Source: G963676655 sp963676655 (GTDB taxonomy: Bacteria; Verrucomicrobiota; Lentisphaeria; Victivallales; Victivallaceae). From it: 64,000 nucleotides of DNA. Positions 34,290-43,552 of this stretch are shown piece by piece. Below the pieces are notes generated by a model. The model made no database searches. It was not told the DNA's origin and saw only the letters and a list, made by a program, of their open reading frames with translations. The number at the start of each line of letters is the position of its first letter. The first letter of the stretch is position 1. A program made the position numbers and the translations under genes. Where the stretch lies: the NCBI GenBank assembly GCA_963676655.2, contig CAXXKX010000002.1:1302001-1366000 (forward strand), read 5' to 3'.

Positions 34290-35183
34290 ATGATCAAACT
34301 TGGGGTGATCGGCGGCAGCGGCCTTTATTCAATCGAAGGTCTGAGCAATATTCATGAACAGAAGGTTGAAACTCCTTACGGAACGCCTTCAGACGCTTTC
34401 ATCATCGGTGAGCTGGAAGGACGGGAAATCGTATTTCTTCCCCGACATGGTCGCGGCCATACGCTGCTGCCGTCGGAACTGAATTACCGGGCCAATATCT
34501 GCGCCATGAAGATGCTGGGTGTGACGCATATCCTCAGTATTTCAGCGGTTGGCGGCTTGAAACAGGAAACCGCGCCACGCGACGTGGTGATTGTCGACCA
34601 GTATTTCGACCGGACCAAAAGACCGGGTACTGATCATACCTTTTTCGGCGAGGGAATCGTCGCCCATATCGCGTTTGCCGATCCGACCTGTCCGGCGTTG
34701 TCCAAACTGGCCGCCGGAGCCGCGGAACTGGCCATCGCGACATCGGACGCGCCGGACCGCAAAGTGCATCACGGCGGAACTTATGTCAATATGGAAGGGC
34801 CGGCTTTTTCGACCGTGGCGGAATCGAACTTTTACCGTTCGCTCGGTTTCGACGTGATCGGCATGACCAATCTGGCAGAAGCTAAGTTGGCACGTGAAGC
34901 CGAATTGTGTTATTGTACCGCCGCGATGGTGACGGATTACGATTGCTGGCATCCTGAACACGATTCAGTCACGCTGGAACTGATAATCGGTAATCTTAAC
35001 GCCAACGTCGCTCTGGCTAAAGATATTATTCGCCAGGTAGCCCTGAAACTTGATCAAATTGCGGCTTCCGAATGTCATTGTCGTGATGCCATTGCCTGTG
35101 CCATCATCACGTCCCGTGATGCCATGCCGCCGGAAACTGTAACCAAAATGCAGCCGATAATCGGGAAATATATTAAAGCGTGA
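34290..35183 (+). CDS. mtnP: S-methyl-5'-thioadenosine phosphorylase
   Basis: A 297-residue member of the PNP/MTAP family. It phosphorolyses methylthioadenosine to adenine and 5-methylthioribose-1-phosphate. Diagnostic blocks are intact: GVIGGSGLYSIEG at 5-17, FLPRHGRGHTLLPSELNYRAN (phosphate and ribose site), SAVGGLKQE, NMEGPAFSTVAE, and IGMTNLAEAKLAREAELCY, which separates MTAP from purine nucleoside phosphorylase. The DYDCW segment follows. Ribosome site AAAGGA. Divergent from the class II aldolase gene with a 108-bp shared region. Confidence 0.93.
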   Translation: MIKLGVIGGSGLYSIEGLSNIHEQKVETPYGTPSDAFIIGELEGREIVFLPRHGRGHTLLPSELNYRANICAMKMLGVTHILSISAVGGLKQETAPRDVVIVDQYFDRTKRPGTDHTFFGEGIVAHIAFADPTCPALSKLAAGAAELAIATSDAPDRKVHHGGTYVNMEGPAFSTVAESNFYRSLGFDVIGMTNLAEAKLAREAELCYCTAAMVTDYDCWHPEHDSVTLELIIGNLNANVALAKDIIRQVALKLDQIAASECHCRDAIACAIITSRDAMPPETVTKMQPIIGKYIKA

Positions 35184-35608
35184 CTCGAGTAACTGAATAT
35201 TCAACGTGTTTTTGGGGTGCGATAAAGCGTAATTTTCTCTTTTATTTACAAAATTTAAATGAGAAAAAACGAGTTGCGTTAAACGCGGCTGCTACTGGCG
35301 TTACCTTTTTTATTTTACTATATTGTAATAAAATAAAGTGTTTTATTCAATATTATTTAGTATAAATTGTTTTATATATAACAATCATATGGTAGAATTA
35401 TTTTTTTAATCAAATTATATGAATCATTTTATTGTTGATGCAAAAAAATAATCACTTCTACTATGGATAGTTTTGGTTTAATAGGTGAGAAATAATAAAA
35501 AAATGCATGCTTTTTCAAATTTTTTAATTGACACGCGCTACATCTTATTATATATTGATTGAAATATAATTTATTAGAGATTATTAAAAGAGAAGAAAGG
35601 TATTGGTT
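35184..35608 (+). promoter_or_regulatory. AT-rich intergenic region with promoter for the MerR/VIT-VWA operon
   Basis: A very AT-rich 420 bp without a gene. A strong promoter can be read at 35528-35556: TTGACA, 17 bp, TATATT. It lies 53 bp before the MerR start codon. Confidence 0.65.
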
Positions 35609-36049
35609 ATGAAAGAGGAAGTCCCGAACATATACACAATTGATATGCTTGCCGATGAATCAGGTTTGAATCGCCGAACTGTGAGGTATTATATTCATCG
35701 TGGTCTGCTGCCGCCGCCATGCGGTAAGAAGCGCGGTTCTTATTATACCGATGTTCATTTGAATCGTTTGCTGATCATCAATAAGCTGGCCGACCAGGGA
35801 GTTCCGCTGGTGAAGATCGCGGCTACTCTTGAAGCCACCGATCCGGAAGACGACAAAGACGCCGGGATCGATCTGATTACTACTACCACCCGCCGTGAAG
35901 CTGAATTATTCGAAGGGGTTCGGATATCATATTTGCCCAACTTGCTGACAAGGTCCGAATTGAAGAAATTGAGCGAGTATATTGAAGAGATGATGAGGGA
36001 AAAGGGGTATGCCAGCAAATCGGAGCGGAGCAAAGCCGGTAAAATCTAA
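35609..36049 (+). CDS. MerR family transcriptional regulator
   Basis: A 146-residue regulator; ATG 35609 is preferred over an in-frame TTG at 35603 because AGAAAGG lies 8 nt before it. The N-terminal winged helix reads YTIDMLADESGLNRRTVRYYIHRGLLPPP (shown here only as a motif region, about 6-35), with KRGSYYTDVHLNRLLIINKL following. The C-terminal part has a linker and a TRSELKKLSEYIEEM helix rather than a metal-binding loop, so it is unlikely to be a metal sensor. The last 41 bp overlap the start of the VIT-VWA gene, implying translational coupling. Confidence 0.85.
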   Translation: MKEEVPNIYTIDMLADESGLNRRTVRYYIHRGLLPPPCGKKRGSYYTDVHLNRLLIINKLADQGVPLVKIAATLEATDPEDDKDAGIDLITTTTRREAELFEGVRISYLPNLLTRSELKKLSEYIEEMMREKGYASKSERSKAGKI

Positions 36050-37898
36050 ACCGGTAGCTCTCCGGCAAATTGACGTCAAGGCCAGGATTCAAGGTGTTTT
36101 ATCTGAAACCTGGCTGTCTTTATTTTTCTATAATTCCGAACCAGTCAATATTGAAGCTTCTTTTTGTTTTCCTCTCGCGTCCGGCGCGGTTATTACCGAT
36201 ATGCTTTATGCGGTTGATGCCGTAACTTCCAGTGCGCATGTTGATGATTCCGATACTGCTTTTGAAACCTACGATAACGCGCTTGAAGAAGGAGAGTGTT
36301 CTTTCCTGCTGGAAAAACTTGAATGTGATATCACTGCTTTAAGTGTCGGGAATCTCGCACCTGGCAAACAGGCTGAAGTCCGGGTGAAAATCGTCAGTAT
36401 GCTGCGGGAGATGGATGGTCGGTTCCGTTATGAATTGCCGGTTTTCCTGACTCCGCGCTATGTCCCGGAGGAAGTAGATTGGGCTGAACATCACATTCAT
36501 TGTCCCGTATTTGTCAAAACACCTCCATACAAGTTGACAATTGGAGGAACAGTTTCAGGTTTTCCGTTTAAATTGATGCGTTCCCCGACTCATCTGCTGG
36601 AAATTATCGGTAAAGACCCGGAAGGTATTTGTACTTTTTCTGCATCAGATAGTGAAATATATAACAGCAGCAGCTTTATTCTCGAGCTTGAACCTGCAAA
36701 AAATATATTGCCGCTTTGCGAGTCAGGTTTACATCCTGACGGGACAAGGTCCATGTATTTGATGATGCAGCCGGAGTTTGATTATCCGCCCGATTTCAAC
36801 GATGCCGTTTCCGAATTGATCTTTATTTTGGATTGCTCTGACTCAATGCAGGGGGATTACTTCAATCTGGCGCGAACATCGCTCGAAACATGCTTGAAGT
36901 GGTTGACTCCCGGATGCCGTTTCAATATTTGTCTTTATGGTGACGAGTGTAGAATGCTGGCGGATGCCTCCTTGATTTATAATAGTGAATCTCTTGCCGC
37001 CGCGTCGGCAATGCTTCATGATGCCGTCGCTGATATGGGCGGTAGCGAACTTAAGTCCGCTTTACAGAAAATTTTTGCTGATCCGGCTTTTGCTTCACGT
37101 GAAATAGTATTGTTTACCGATGGCGACATGTATAATACCAATGACATAATTGAATACGTAAAAACCGCCGCAGCCGGAGCTAGGTTTTATACCTTCGGTA
37201 TCGGCAGTGACTCCCCGCAACAGTTGGTGCGCGGTCTGGCCCGGGAAACCGGCGGCCTTTGCGAGATTATTGAACCTTACGATTTGTTGAAAGAAAAAGC
37301 TCTGCGGCAGCTCAGTCGTATTTTCCAGCCGCGGGTAAGAGATCTTGAGGTTTCCGCGATCAATGCGGAAGTCGATGATGTTAGAGTTGAGCCTTCCGCT
37401 CTGTATGACGGGGATACTTTGAGTGTCCTTGCTGAAGTTAAAACTCTTGGGCAGGATGCCGCGATTGTTGTCAAGGGCCTTGTAGATGACCGGGTGCTGC
37501 TATGGAAGATTCCAATAACGGATTTGGGAACAAATGAGCTTATTCCCGGTCTTGCGTCATCAGGCGCGGTTGACGCCGACAGGTCGCTGGTGGCCGTGGT
37601 TCCCATCGCTGACTCTGAATCGGCTTATTATCCGTCATTCAGGCCGGTTCCTATTGTCAATTCCGGTATTTACAACCGGGCCGGAACAAGGTCTCTGGTT
37701 CACGAGGAAACGGCCGGGTATGGCGAAAGTCTCGACGATCTCATGCTCCGGCAGCAGGCGGACGGATCATTCGGCAGTAAAGCTGAAACTGAAACCGCCT
37801 TAGTGCGTTTGCATCGTTTGGCTGAAGCTAAAAAATATCTGAAAGTTCCGATCGCCAAAGCTACGCGCCATCTTCAAAAGAAGATGGCGGATGATTGA
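36009..37898 (+). CDS. VIT and von Willebrand factor A domain protein
   Basis: A 629-residue protein. A VIT domain spans about residues 10-150 (VKARIQGVLSETWLSLFF, then ASFCFPLASGAVITDML). A VWA domain at about 270-430 has an intact MIDAS motif DCSDS and the strand EIVLFTDGDMYN. The C-terminal 150 residues include DDLMLRQQADGSFGSK, similar to the C-terminal tails of inter-alpha-trypsin-inhibitor-like bacterial proteins. No signal peptide is visible, so it is probably cytoplasmic. It overlaps and follows the MerR gene. Function of such bacterial proteins is poorly known. Confidence 0.88.
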   Translation: MPANRSGAKPVKSKPVALRQIDVKARIQGVLSETWLSLFFYNSEPVNIEASFCFPLASGAVITDMLYAVDAVTSSAHVDDSDTAFETYDNALEEGECSFLLEKLECDITALSVGNLAPGKQAEVRVKIVSMLREMDGRFRYELPVFLTPRYVPEEVDWAEHHIHCPVFVKTPPYKLTIGGTVSGFPFKLMRSPTHLLEIIGKDPEGICTFSASDSEIYNSSSFILELEPAKNILPLCESGLHPDGTRSMYLMMQPEFDYPPDFNDAVSELIFILDCSDSMQGDYFNLARTSLETCLKWLTPGCRFNICLYGDECRMLADASLIYNSESLAAASAMLHDAVADMGGSELKSALQKIFADPAFASREIVLFTDGDMYNTNDIIEYVKTAAAGARFYTFGIGSDSPQQLVRGLARETGGLCEIIEPYDLLKEKALRQLSRIFQPRVRDLEVSAINAEVDDVRVEPSALYDGDTLSVLAEVKTLGQDAAIVVKGLVDDRVLLWKIPITDLGTNELIPGLASSGAVDADRSLVAVVPIADSESAYYPSFRPVPIVNSGIYNRAGTRSLVHEETAGYGESLDDLMLRQQADGSFGSKAETETALVRLHRLAEAKKYLKVPIAKATRHLQKKMADD

Positions 37899-37920
37899 TA
37901 AATATTGGGGTTAACGAACA

Positions 37921-38354
37921 GTAGCGCCTGGTCTTGATGAGACCGGCGGAGAACGTAAATCATTGTCTTAACGTCAATCAGTGACTGAAGAATAAGCCTG
38001 TGGATGGGATGCATTCGCATCCTGGCGCTTTCATCGAAAGCTGCCCTACGGAATATGCCCGTGTGCGGGCAGTAGCGCCTTGTCTCGATGAGACCGGCGG
38101 GGAACGTAAATCATGGTCGTTAACGTCAATCAGTGACTGAAGAATAAGCCCGTGGATGGGATGCATTCGCATCCCGGCGCTTTCATCGAAAGCTGCCCTA
38201 CGGAATATGCCCGTGTGCGGGCAGTAGCGCCTTGTCTCGATGAGACCGGCGGGGAACGTAAATCATGGTCGTTAACGTCAATCAGTGACTGAAGAATAAG
38301 CCCGTGGATGGGATGCATTCGCATCCCGGCGCTTTCATCGAAAGCTGCCCTACA
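37921..38354. repeat. BIME-like REP array 4, three units
   Basis: Units start GTAGCGCC at 37921, 38072 and 38224 (151- and 152-bp steps), same architecture as the RAYT-flanking arrays. Units 2 and 3 are nearly identical. The array sits between the convergent VIT-VWA gene and the 1198-residue protein gene and ends 10 bp before the latter's stop. Confidence 0.92.
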
Positions 38355-38363
38355 ATTTGGGAA

Positions 38364-41300
38364 TTATTTAATTTGCCAGTTGGTCGAGGTTGACCATATC
38401 TTGCCGGGGGCCAGGGCGGTTTTTCTGAAAACCTGCTCGAAAGTTGAATACTTCTGCTTGCCGCTGTCCCAGAATACAAAACAGTATAATTTCCCTTTTT
38501 CCGCAGTAAACTCCGCTTTAACTTTAATCCATGGAGCGGAGAAAATTACCGAAGGTGACTTGGTGAGCATCACGCTGTCCATGCGGAATGATTTTTCAAG
38601 GTCGGCCTCTTTATCCGGAGCATAACGGAATAATTTCTGAATAAAGACGCGTTCAAATACCTTGTCTCCAAGTAGTGCTTTGCCGCGTTTGCCGTTTACC
38701 ATGCCCATAAAGGCGCTGGTTGAACGGCGGCGATATGAAAACCGAATATCGCTTTTTGTCGCGTTGATTATCGCGGTAGTCACCTTGAATGTCCCGTCTG
38801 AGTTAAAGTCATAGGTCTTGCGCAGGACCGAACCTTGAAGCGCTTTGCTGTCATCCAGCGTCAGTTTGCGTTCCATTACAACGTTCAGACCGGACGCGGT
38901 CTTATTCTGTGAAACGACTTTATACGGGGTTAGAATTACGGATACGGCGACTGCCGTTCTGGGCCACCAGAACGCGTCGCCGCAAAGACCGCCTATTTCA
39001 TTGCCGACAAGTTCGCTGCCGGAATTCTTCCAACTCATTAGCATGCCGCCTTTGGCCGGAGCAAGGACTGCGGTTCCGAGTTTGCCGGAAATTTCCAGGG
39101 CGGGGGCATTATCGAATTTTGTAACTTTGCAGGATACCTTTTGGTTACTGATTGACTTTAAATTAGAGTAATCGGGCAGGGCATTGGCTTTAGCGCTTGA
39201 TGAGTCAAGACTTTTCTGATATTGGATTTCCCATACCATTGCTTTTTTGATTGCTGGCAGACTTGTCTTCAGATCATTTTTAAGCTCAGACTGACTTATG
39301 GATGTACCGGCAGCTTTTCCATTGTAAGGTTCTACGACAAAAAAGCTCCATCTTAACGCTCCTACTTGCAGGAGAACTCCGTCGGCAAGTTCTTTTCCGG
39401 TAAAATAGTCTTTTGAACCGGAGGCGGTGAAACGCAGTTTTTCCACCGGTTGGGATATGCTGTATTTGCCATTTGATTTCAAGCCGGAAATCTTCAACTC
39501 AAAGAAACATTCGGCCTTTTGCCAGAAGTTGCCGACCGCAACCAGTCGTTTGTCGCCGAGTTTGAATTCCACCGCGTTAAGCAGTTTTGCGTCGGCCAGG
39601 GACGGGATCTTTTGCAGAAAATTTCCGCCTTCGCGCCAGAATGTCGGCAGCTTTGATGTGGGAATCGGCGATACCGCTTTTACTTTAGCGTTGTTGATGC
39701 GTTGGCCTTTGAATACGAAATCTTCGTATGCTGAGATTTTCCGGTTTGCTTCGGCGACTGAGTTCCACCAGCGGGCGTCATAGCCGCGTGGCATGTAATA
39801 GAGGAATGCTCCTTCCCAGCCGTTGACAAAATAGCAGAGGATTTCAAAACTCAAAGCCTCTGGTTCGGTGACCCAGGTGTCGCACTGCAAACCGTGCGGA
39901 AAGGCGATCAGTTGGGGGCGCTTTTTGGCGTCGGGAACGTATCTGGCGACATACTTTTTGATATTTTTACCGGCTTCGTAGGTAATCAAATGGATACCAG
40001 TATTATAGATGTATGGCCGGGAGAAGTCGAAGAAAATATATGGTCCCCAGGGCTCGATAACCGGTAGAGAATCCATATAGTCACGCGGATCGGTCTGGTC
40101 GAAATGGTCGCGGCCGCCTTCGGTCAGGGAACTCCAGGCGATTTCCGGAATGAAATGCGAATCTTTGCCGGCTTCTTTGCCGATTTTGTTTATGGTCTTT
40201 TCAAGCGTCTTGACCAGTTGTCCGTGCTGCCAGGAGCGGAACTTGATCCACTTGTCACGGTATTTGACCAATATATCTTTAGGCCAGGCTTTGTCTACTT
40301 CCGATGCGGGGAGTTTGCTGTATTTAATGAATTCAGCTTTGCAGCGGTTGCAGAAGCAGCCTTTGAAGTTGAACATGTAGGGTTCCCAGTTGGACATGAC
40401 CTGATCGGTCAGGTTTTTCGTGACCAGATAGTCGCGCAGCATCGGGATCACGGCTTCTTTGTAATATGGTCCCTGTTGATAGACTTCGACCGGGCAGATC
40501 GCTTCACGCGGCTTGGTGCGGTAAGTGCCGTCGGCCAGCATGAACAGGGCTGATTCCGGTTTTTTCTTTTGTCCGATGCGGTAACCGTTGCACAGATAAT
40601 ATATTTGCAGATAATGTTCGATGCCGGCTTTTTTCAATGCTTCATTCTGAGTCCTGGGAAATTGTCCGTGAATACTGTTAAAACCGGAGTCTTTGAGAAA
40701 TTGCGCAAACTTCGTTGCGGCTTCGGGCGCGGCGAAAGAGCCATCTCCACCGAACATCGGAGCGACTTTAAAATATTTCGGCGCCGTAACTGTTGCCGGA
40801 GCCGGAATAACTTTGATTGCTATTTTTTCCCACGGGGTGGAATAAGCGCCGTCGGTGTACTGGTAAAACAATGGCATAACCGTTCCCGGTTTCCGGTCCG
40901 ATTCAAGCATCAGCGTAACCATGTTCCAGGTGCCATAGACATCTTTTTTGATCGCACCGCGATACATTCTTAAATCAATTTTATATTGGAGGTATTTTTT
41001 ACCGTCCTCTGATATGCTCTTTTTTGAGACTATCGGCAGAAGATCCCTGACGCTGATCAATTTTATTTCAGCCGGTATTTTTACATTCAGAAAAGGTTTG
41101 GCGATTTTAACCCCGGCTTCATTTTTGCCGCAAATACCAAGCATTGCCGGTTTGCCCTGAGCCAGGCAGAATGTGTTGTCGAGAAATGCCATCGGGATTG
41201 CTTTAACAGTGACCCCTGGAATCATTTTGGCCGGTCGTAACTGCACGTCATCGACAAAGGATTCTCCGCAGCCGTAGAGTTTCAGGTAGATTGTAATGAA

Positions 41301-41960
41301 GTTGGTGCCTTTCGGGGCCAGCAATGGTAAACTAACTTTTCGCCACGCTCCAGTCATGTCAATATGTTTGACCAGTTGTTTCCCCAGTCGTTTACATTTC
41401 CACGGTTTATCGGAGCCGCCGGTGAAAGTGGCGAGTACAACAAACTTGTTAAGGCCGGGAATTCCCTTGGCCAGTTTACCGCGCAGCATAAAACTGAGAT
41501 TAAATTTACCCGGAACGCTGCCTTCAGGGAGTTTTATCGTACAGCCGAACCCGTTGGAGAACATCGGTTGACCGTTTTTTTTGTCGGAGCGCATTTCGTG
41601 AACTTTAGCTGACGTTGAGATCACGGCACAGCGTTTGCCGTCAGATGGATTGTCGGTTGTAGTCGAGGTTAAAGCCAGCGAGTCTCCTTTTTTTTGTAAA
41701 GCCAATGCCTGATTTTTTTCATTCGGCAATGAGTGAACGTGCCATGAGCGATACCATTCTCCTTTTTTTACTGGGCTGCCTTTGGCATCCACGTTTTCAA
41801 AAGAACCGTTTTGCAGCAGATTCGGGCCGGTGGTGACTGCTTGCGGTGGCTTCGTTTTACTGAAGTCGATGCTTACGCCGCCTTTATCCAATGTCGAGGC
41901 GGAGATACTGCTTCCCAGCAGTAATGCTCCCGTTGAGGCAATAAGGGTCCTGTTCAACAT
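38364..41960 (-). CDS. Giant secreted protein with binding domain and putative glycosidase barrel
   Basis: A 1198-residue protein with signal peptide (about 1-21) and AAAGGA ribosome site. Residues about 45-250 are a carbohydrate-binding-like beta-sandwich (NLLQNGSFENV, FVVLATFTGGSDKPW, IYLKLYGCGESFVDDVQL) that recurs in the neighbouring gene. The centre (about 400-800) has the look of a TIM-barrel glycosidase: FNSIHGQFPR, a metal-like CFCNRC site near 535, then WGPYIFFDFSRPYIY. The C-terminal 300 residues are beta-rich. The enzyme class is not identified. It is the last gene of an apparent six-gene operon headed by a GntR/LacI-type regulator. Confidence 0.7.
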   Translation of the reverse strand: MLNRTLIASTGALLLGSSISASTLDKGGVSIDFSKTKPPQAVTTGPNLLQNGSFENVDAKGSPVKKGEWYRSWHVHSLPNEKNQALALQKKGDSLALTSTTTDNPSDGKRCAVISTSAKVHEMRSDKKNGQPMFSNGFGCTIKLPEGSVPGKFNLSFMLRGKLAKGIPGLNKFVVLATFTGGSDKPWKCKRLGKQLVKHIDMTGAWRKVSLPLLAPKGTNFITIYLKLYGCGESFVDDVQLRPAKMIPGVTVKAIPMAFLDNTFCLAQGKPAMLGICGKNEAGVKIAKPFLNVKIPAEIKLISVRDLLPIVSKKSISEDGKKYLQYKIDLRMYRGAIKKDVYGTWNMVTLMLESDRKPGTVMPLFYQYTDGAYSTPWEKIAIKVIPAPATVTAPKYFKVAPMFGGDGSFAAPEAATKFAQFLKDSGFNSIHGQFPRTQNEALKKAGIEHYLQIYYLCNGYRIGQKKKPESALFMLADGTYRTKPREAICPVEVYQQGPYYKEAVIPMLRDYLVTKNLTDQVMSNWEPYMFNFKGCFCNRCKAEFIKYSKLPASEVDKAWPKDILVKYRDKWIKFRSWQHGQLVKTLEKTINKIGKEAGKDSHFIPEIAWSSLTEGGRDHFDQTDPRDYMDSLPVIEPWGPYIFFDFSRPYIYNTGIHLITYEAGKNIKKYVARYVPDAKKRPQLIAFPHGLQCDTWVTEPEALSFEILCYFVNGWEGAFLYYMPRGYDARWWNSVAEANRKISAYEDFVFKGQRINNAKVKAVSPIPTSKLPTFWREGGNFLQKIPSLADAKLLNAVEFKLGDKRLVAVGNFWQKAECFFELKISGLKSNGKYSISQPVEKLRFTASGSKDYFTGKELADGVLLQVGALRWSFFVVEPYNGKAAGTSISQSELKNDLKTSLPAIKKAMVWEIQYQKSLDSSSAKANALPDYSNLKSISNQKVSCKVTKFDNAPALEISGKLGTAVLAPAKGGMLMSWKNSGSELVGNEIGGLCGDAFWWPRTAVAVSVILTPYKVVSQNKTASGLNVVMERKLTLDDSKALQGSVLRKTYDFNSDGTFKVTTAIINATKSDIRFSYRRRSTSAFMGMVNGKRGKALLGDKVFERVFIQKLFRYAPDKEADLEKSFRMDSVMLTKSPSVIFSAPWIKVKAEFTAEKGKLYCFVFWDSGKQKYSTFEQVFRKTALAPGKIWSTSTNWQIK

Positions 41961-42007
41961 TTAGTGTTTCCTTTGTTTTTGTGGTGTATTTGAAGTAGTT
42001 TTTTAGC

Positions 42008-42706
42008 TTATTTTGCGTTTGAACCAAATTTAGTGATTTTTACATTATCATAGTAAGCCTCGCCGCAACCGTAGATTTTCAGGTAGAGGTACATGAAATC
42101 TGTTCCTTCCGGCGCTTTTAAACGTACTGTTACATTTTGCCATTTATCAGACAGGGTTACTTTTTCGGTTTTAGTGGGACCGAGTTTCTTGCATTTCCAC
42201 GGTTTCTTGTCGCCGCCAAGAAAATCCGTTACCACTACAAACTGATTAAAGCCGGGGGATTTGTAAAGTTTGCCCTTGACATCGAATGTGAGAATATAAT
42301 CACCGCCGCCTTTGATCGCAATGGTCTGGGCGAAGCCGTTGGAGACCATCGGCTCGCCTTTTTCATCACGCAGTTCATTGATTGAAAGAGGCGTGACTAT
42401 TTTTGCGCAAAGATTTTTATCCTTTTCATCGTCCGGGTTTACTTTGACAATTGTCTGGGTTATATATTTGTAGCCCTCACGCTGCAGTTTCATTGCATTG
42501 GGTTTGGTTTTGTCGTGGACATGCCAGGATTTCCACCAGGTCTTGCGCTGCGGATTGCCGTTTGCCTCCGCATGCTGAAAATCGGCGTTTTTGATGACCA
42601 TCTGCTTGTATTCGCTTTTTTCTTTTTTGTCCTGCTTTTTGTTTTTGTCGGCAGCAGATACGCATAATCCGGCAGAAACTAAAACCGGAAGAATAAATTT
42701 TAGCAT
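42008..42706 (-). CDS. Secreted stand-alone binding-domain protein
   Basis: A 232-residue secreted protein. The start at 42706 (MLKFILPVLVSAGLCVSAA, a clear signal peptide) is preferred over a longer frame because GGGAGG lies 5 nt upstream. After a Lys-rich linker the single domain parallels the N-terminal domain of the adjacent giant protein: TWWKSWHVHDK versus EWYRSWHVHSL, FVVVTDFLGGDKKPWKCKKLG versus FVVLATFTGGSDKPWKCKRLG, YLYLKIYGCGEAYYDNV versus IYLKLYGCGESFVDDV. This is probably a carbohydrate-binding protein. Confidence 0.8.
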   Translation of the reverse strand: MLKFILPVLVSAGLCVSAADKNKKQDKKEKSEYKQMVIKNADFQHAEANGNPQRKTWWKSWHVHDKTKPNAMKLQREGYKYITQTIVKVNPDDEKDKNLCAKIVTPLSINELRDEKGEPMVSNGFAQTIAIKGGGDYILTFDVKGKLYKSPGFNQFVVVTDFLGGDKKPWKCKKLGPTKTEKVTLSDKWQNVTVRLKAPEGTDFMYLYLKIYGCGEAYYDNVKITKFGSNAK

Positions 42707-42768
42707 TGGAGCCTCCCTCTTTTTACAGGCTTGAGCAGCCTGTGATATATTTTTTGTAATTTGAGTGT

Positions 42769-43521
42769 TCAACGAAAAGTATAATCGAATGGTCCGCCAG
42801 AGCTAACACTACCGGACGTCGGCGACATTATTTCCATATATTTTTTAGGTTCAACATGACCGTCAAGAAAACTCATATTAACGCCGAGATTATGTCGCAG
42901 CCCGGTGTAGCATAAAGAATCCCCAATGATAACATGACCGCAGTTCATATTGATCGCGGGACTGTCGATTTTTCCATTTGCATCAAGAACCGGATCTTCC
43001 CAATCCAGAACGAATGCTTTGGTTGACGGTTTTTGTAAGCGGTTGACCTTGCCGTTTTTGCAGTTGTTAGCATCGGCTGGAGCTTTGTTCGCTAAACGTA
43101 TCGGTGGAGCGTAAGATACTGGATACGGTGTTGGAAACTTGAACAAATGAACCTGTGACGGGCAAGTGAAGGCATTAGGTTTTTTGGGCCGTTCGGCCCA
43201 GGTCGGACCGAATTGGTAATGAGTGTCCATGTTTCTTGGAACCCCTAAATAGGGGCCGACACGACAATACCAGGCCGGTAATGGAAAACTGGCATAACCG
43301 CTGAATCCGCCGGTTGGGTCATAGCCGGCCGGGATATAATCATTATAATCCATCATATATTGGACCGCACCTGTCCCTATTTGTTTTAAATTGCCGGTGC
43401 AGTTGATGGCTCTGGCCTTTTCCCGCGCCTTACCGAGTGCCGGCAGCAACATGCTTGCGAGGATGGCGATGATCGCGATCACAACCAGCAATTCGATTAG
43501 CGTAAAAGTCGTTTTTTTCAT
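42769..43521 (-). CDS. Pseudopilin A of the GntR operon, H-X9-DG type
   Basis: A 250-residue pseudopilin. The prepilin helix starts FTLIELLVV at residue 6, preceded by Thr instead of Gly. After LPALGKAREKARAINC the globular domain ends RHNLGVNMSFLDGH (H-X9-DG). Cys and Pro content is high in the middle (FTCPSQVHLFK). Ribosome site TGGAG. Third of three consecutive pseudopilin genes; 31-bp gap to the preceding one. Confidence 0.92.
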   Translation of the reverse strand: MKKTTFTLIELLVVIAIIAILASMLLPALGKAREKARAINCTGNLKQIGTGAVQYMMDYNDYIPAGYDPTGGFSGYASFPLPAWYCRVGPYLGVPRNMDTHYQFGPTWAERPKKPNAFTCPSQVHLFKFPTPYPVSYAPPIRLANKAPADANNCKNGKVNRLQKPSTKAFVLDWEDPVLDANGKIDSPAINMNCGHVIIGDSLCYTGLRHNLGVNMSFLDGHVEPKKYMEIMSPTSGSVSSGGPFDYTFR

Positions 43522-43552
43522 TAATTACTCCATTTGAAAACATTTATTTATC

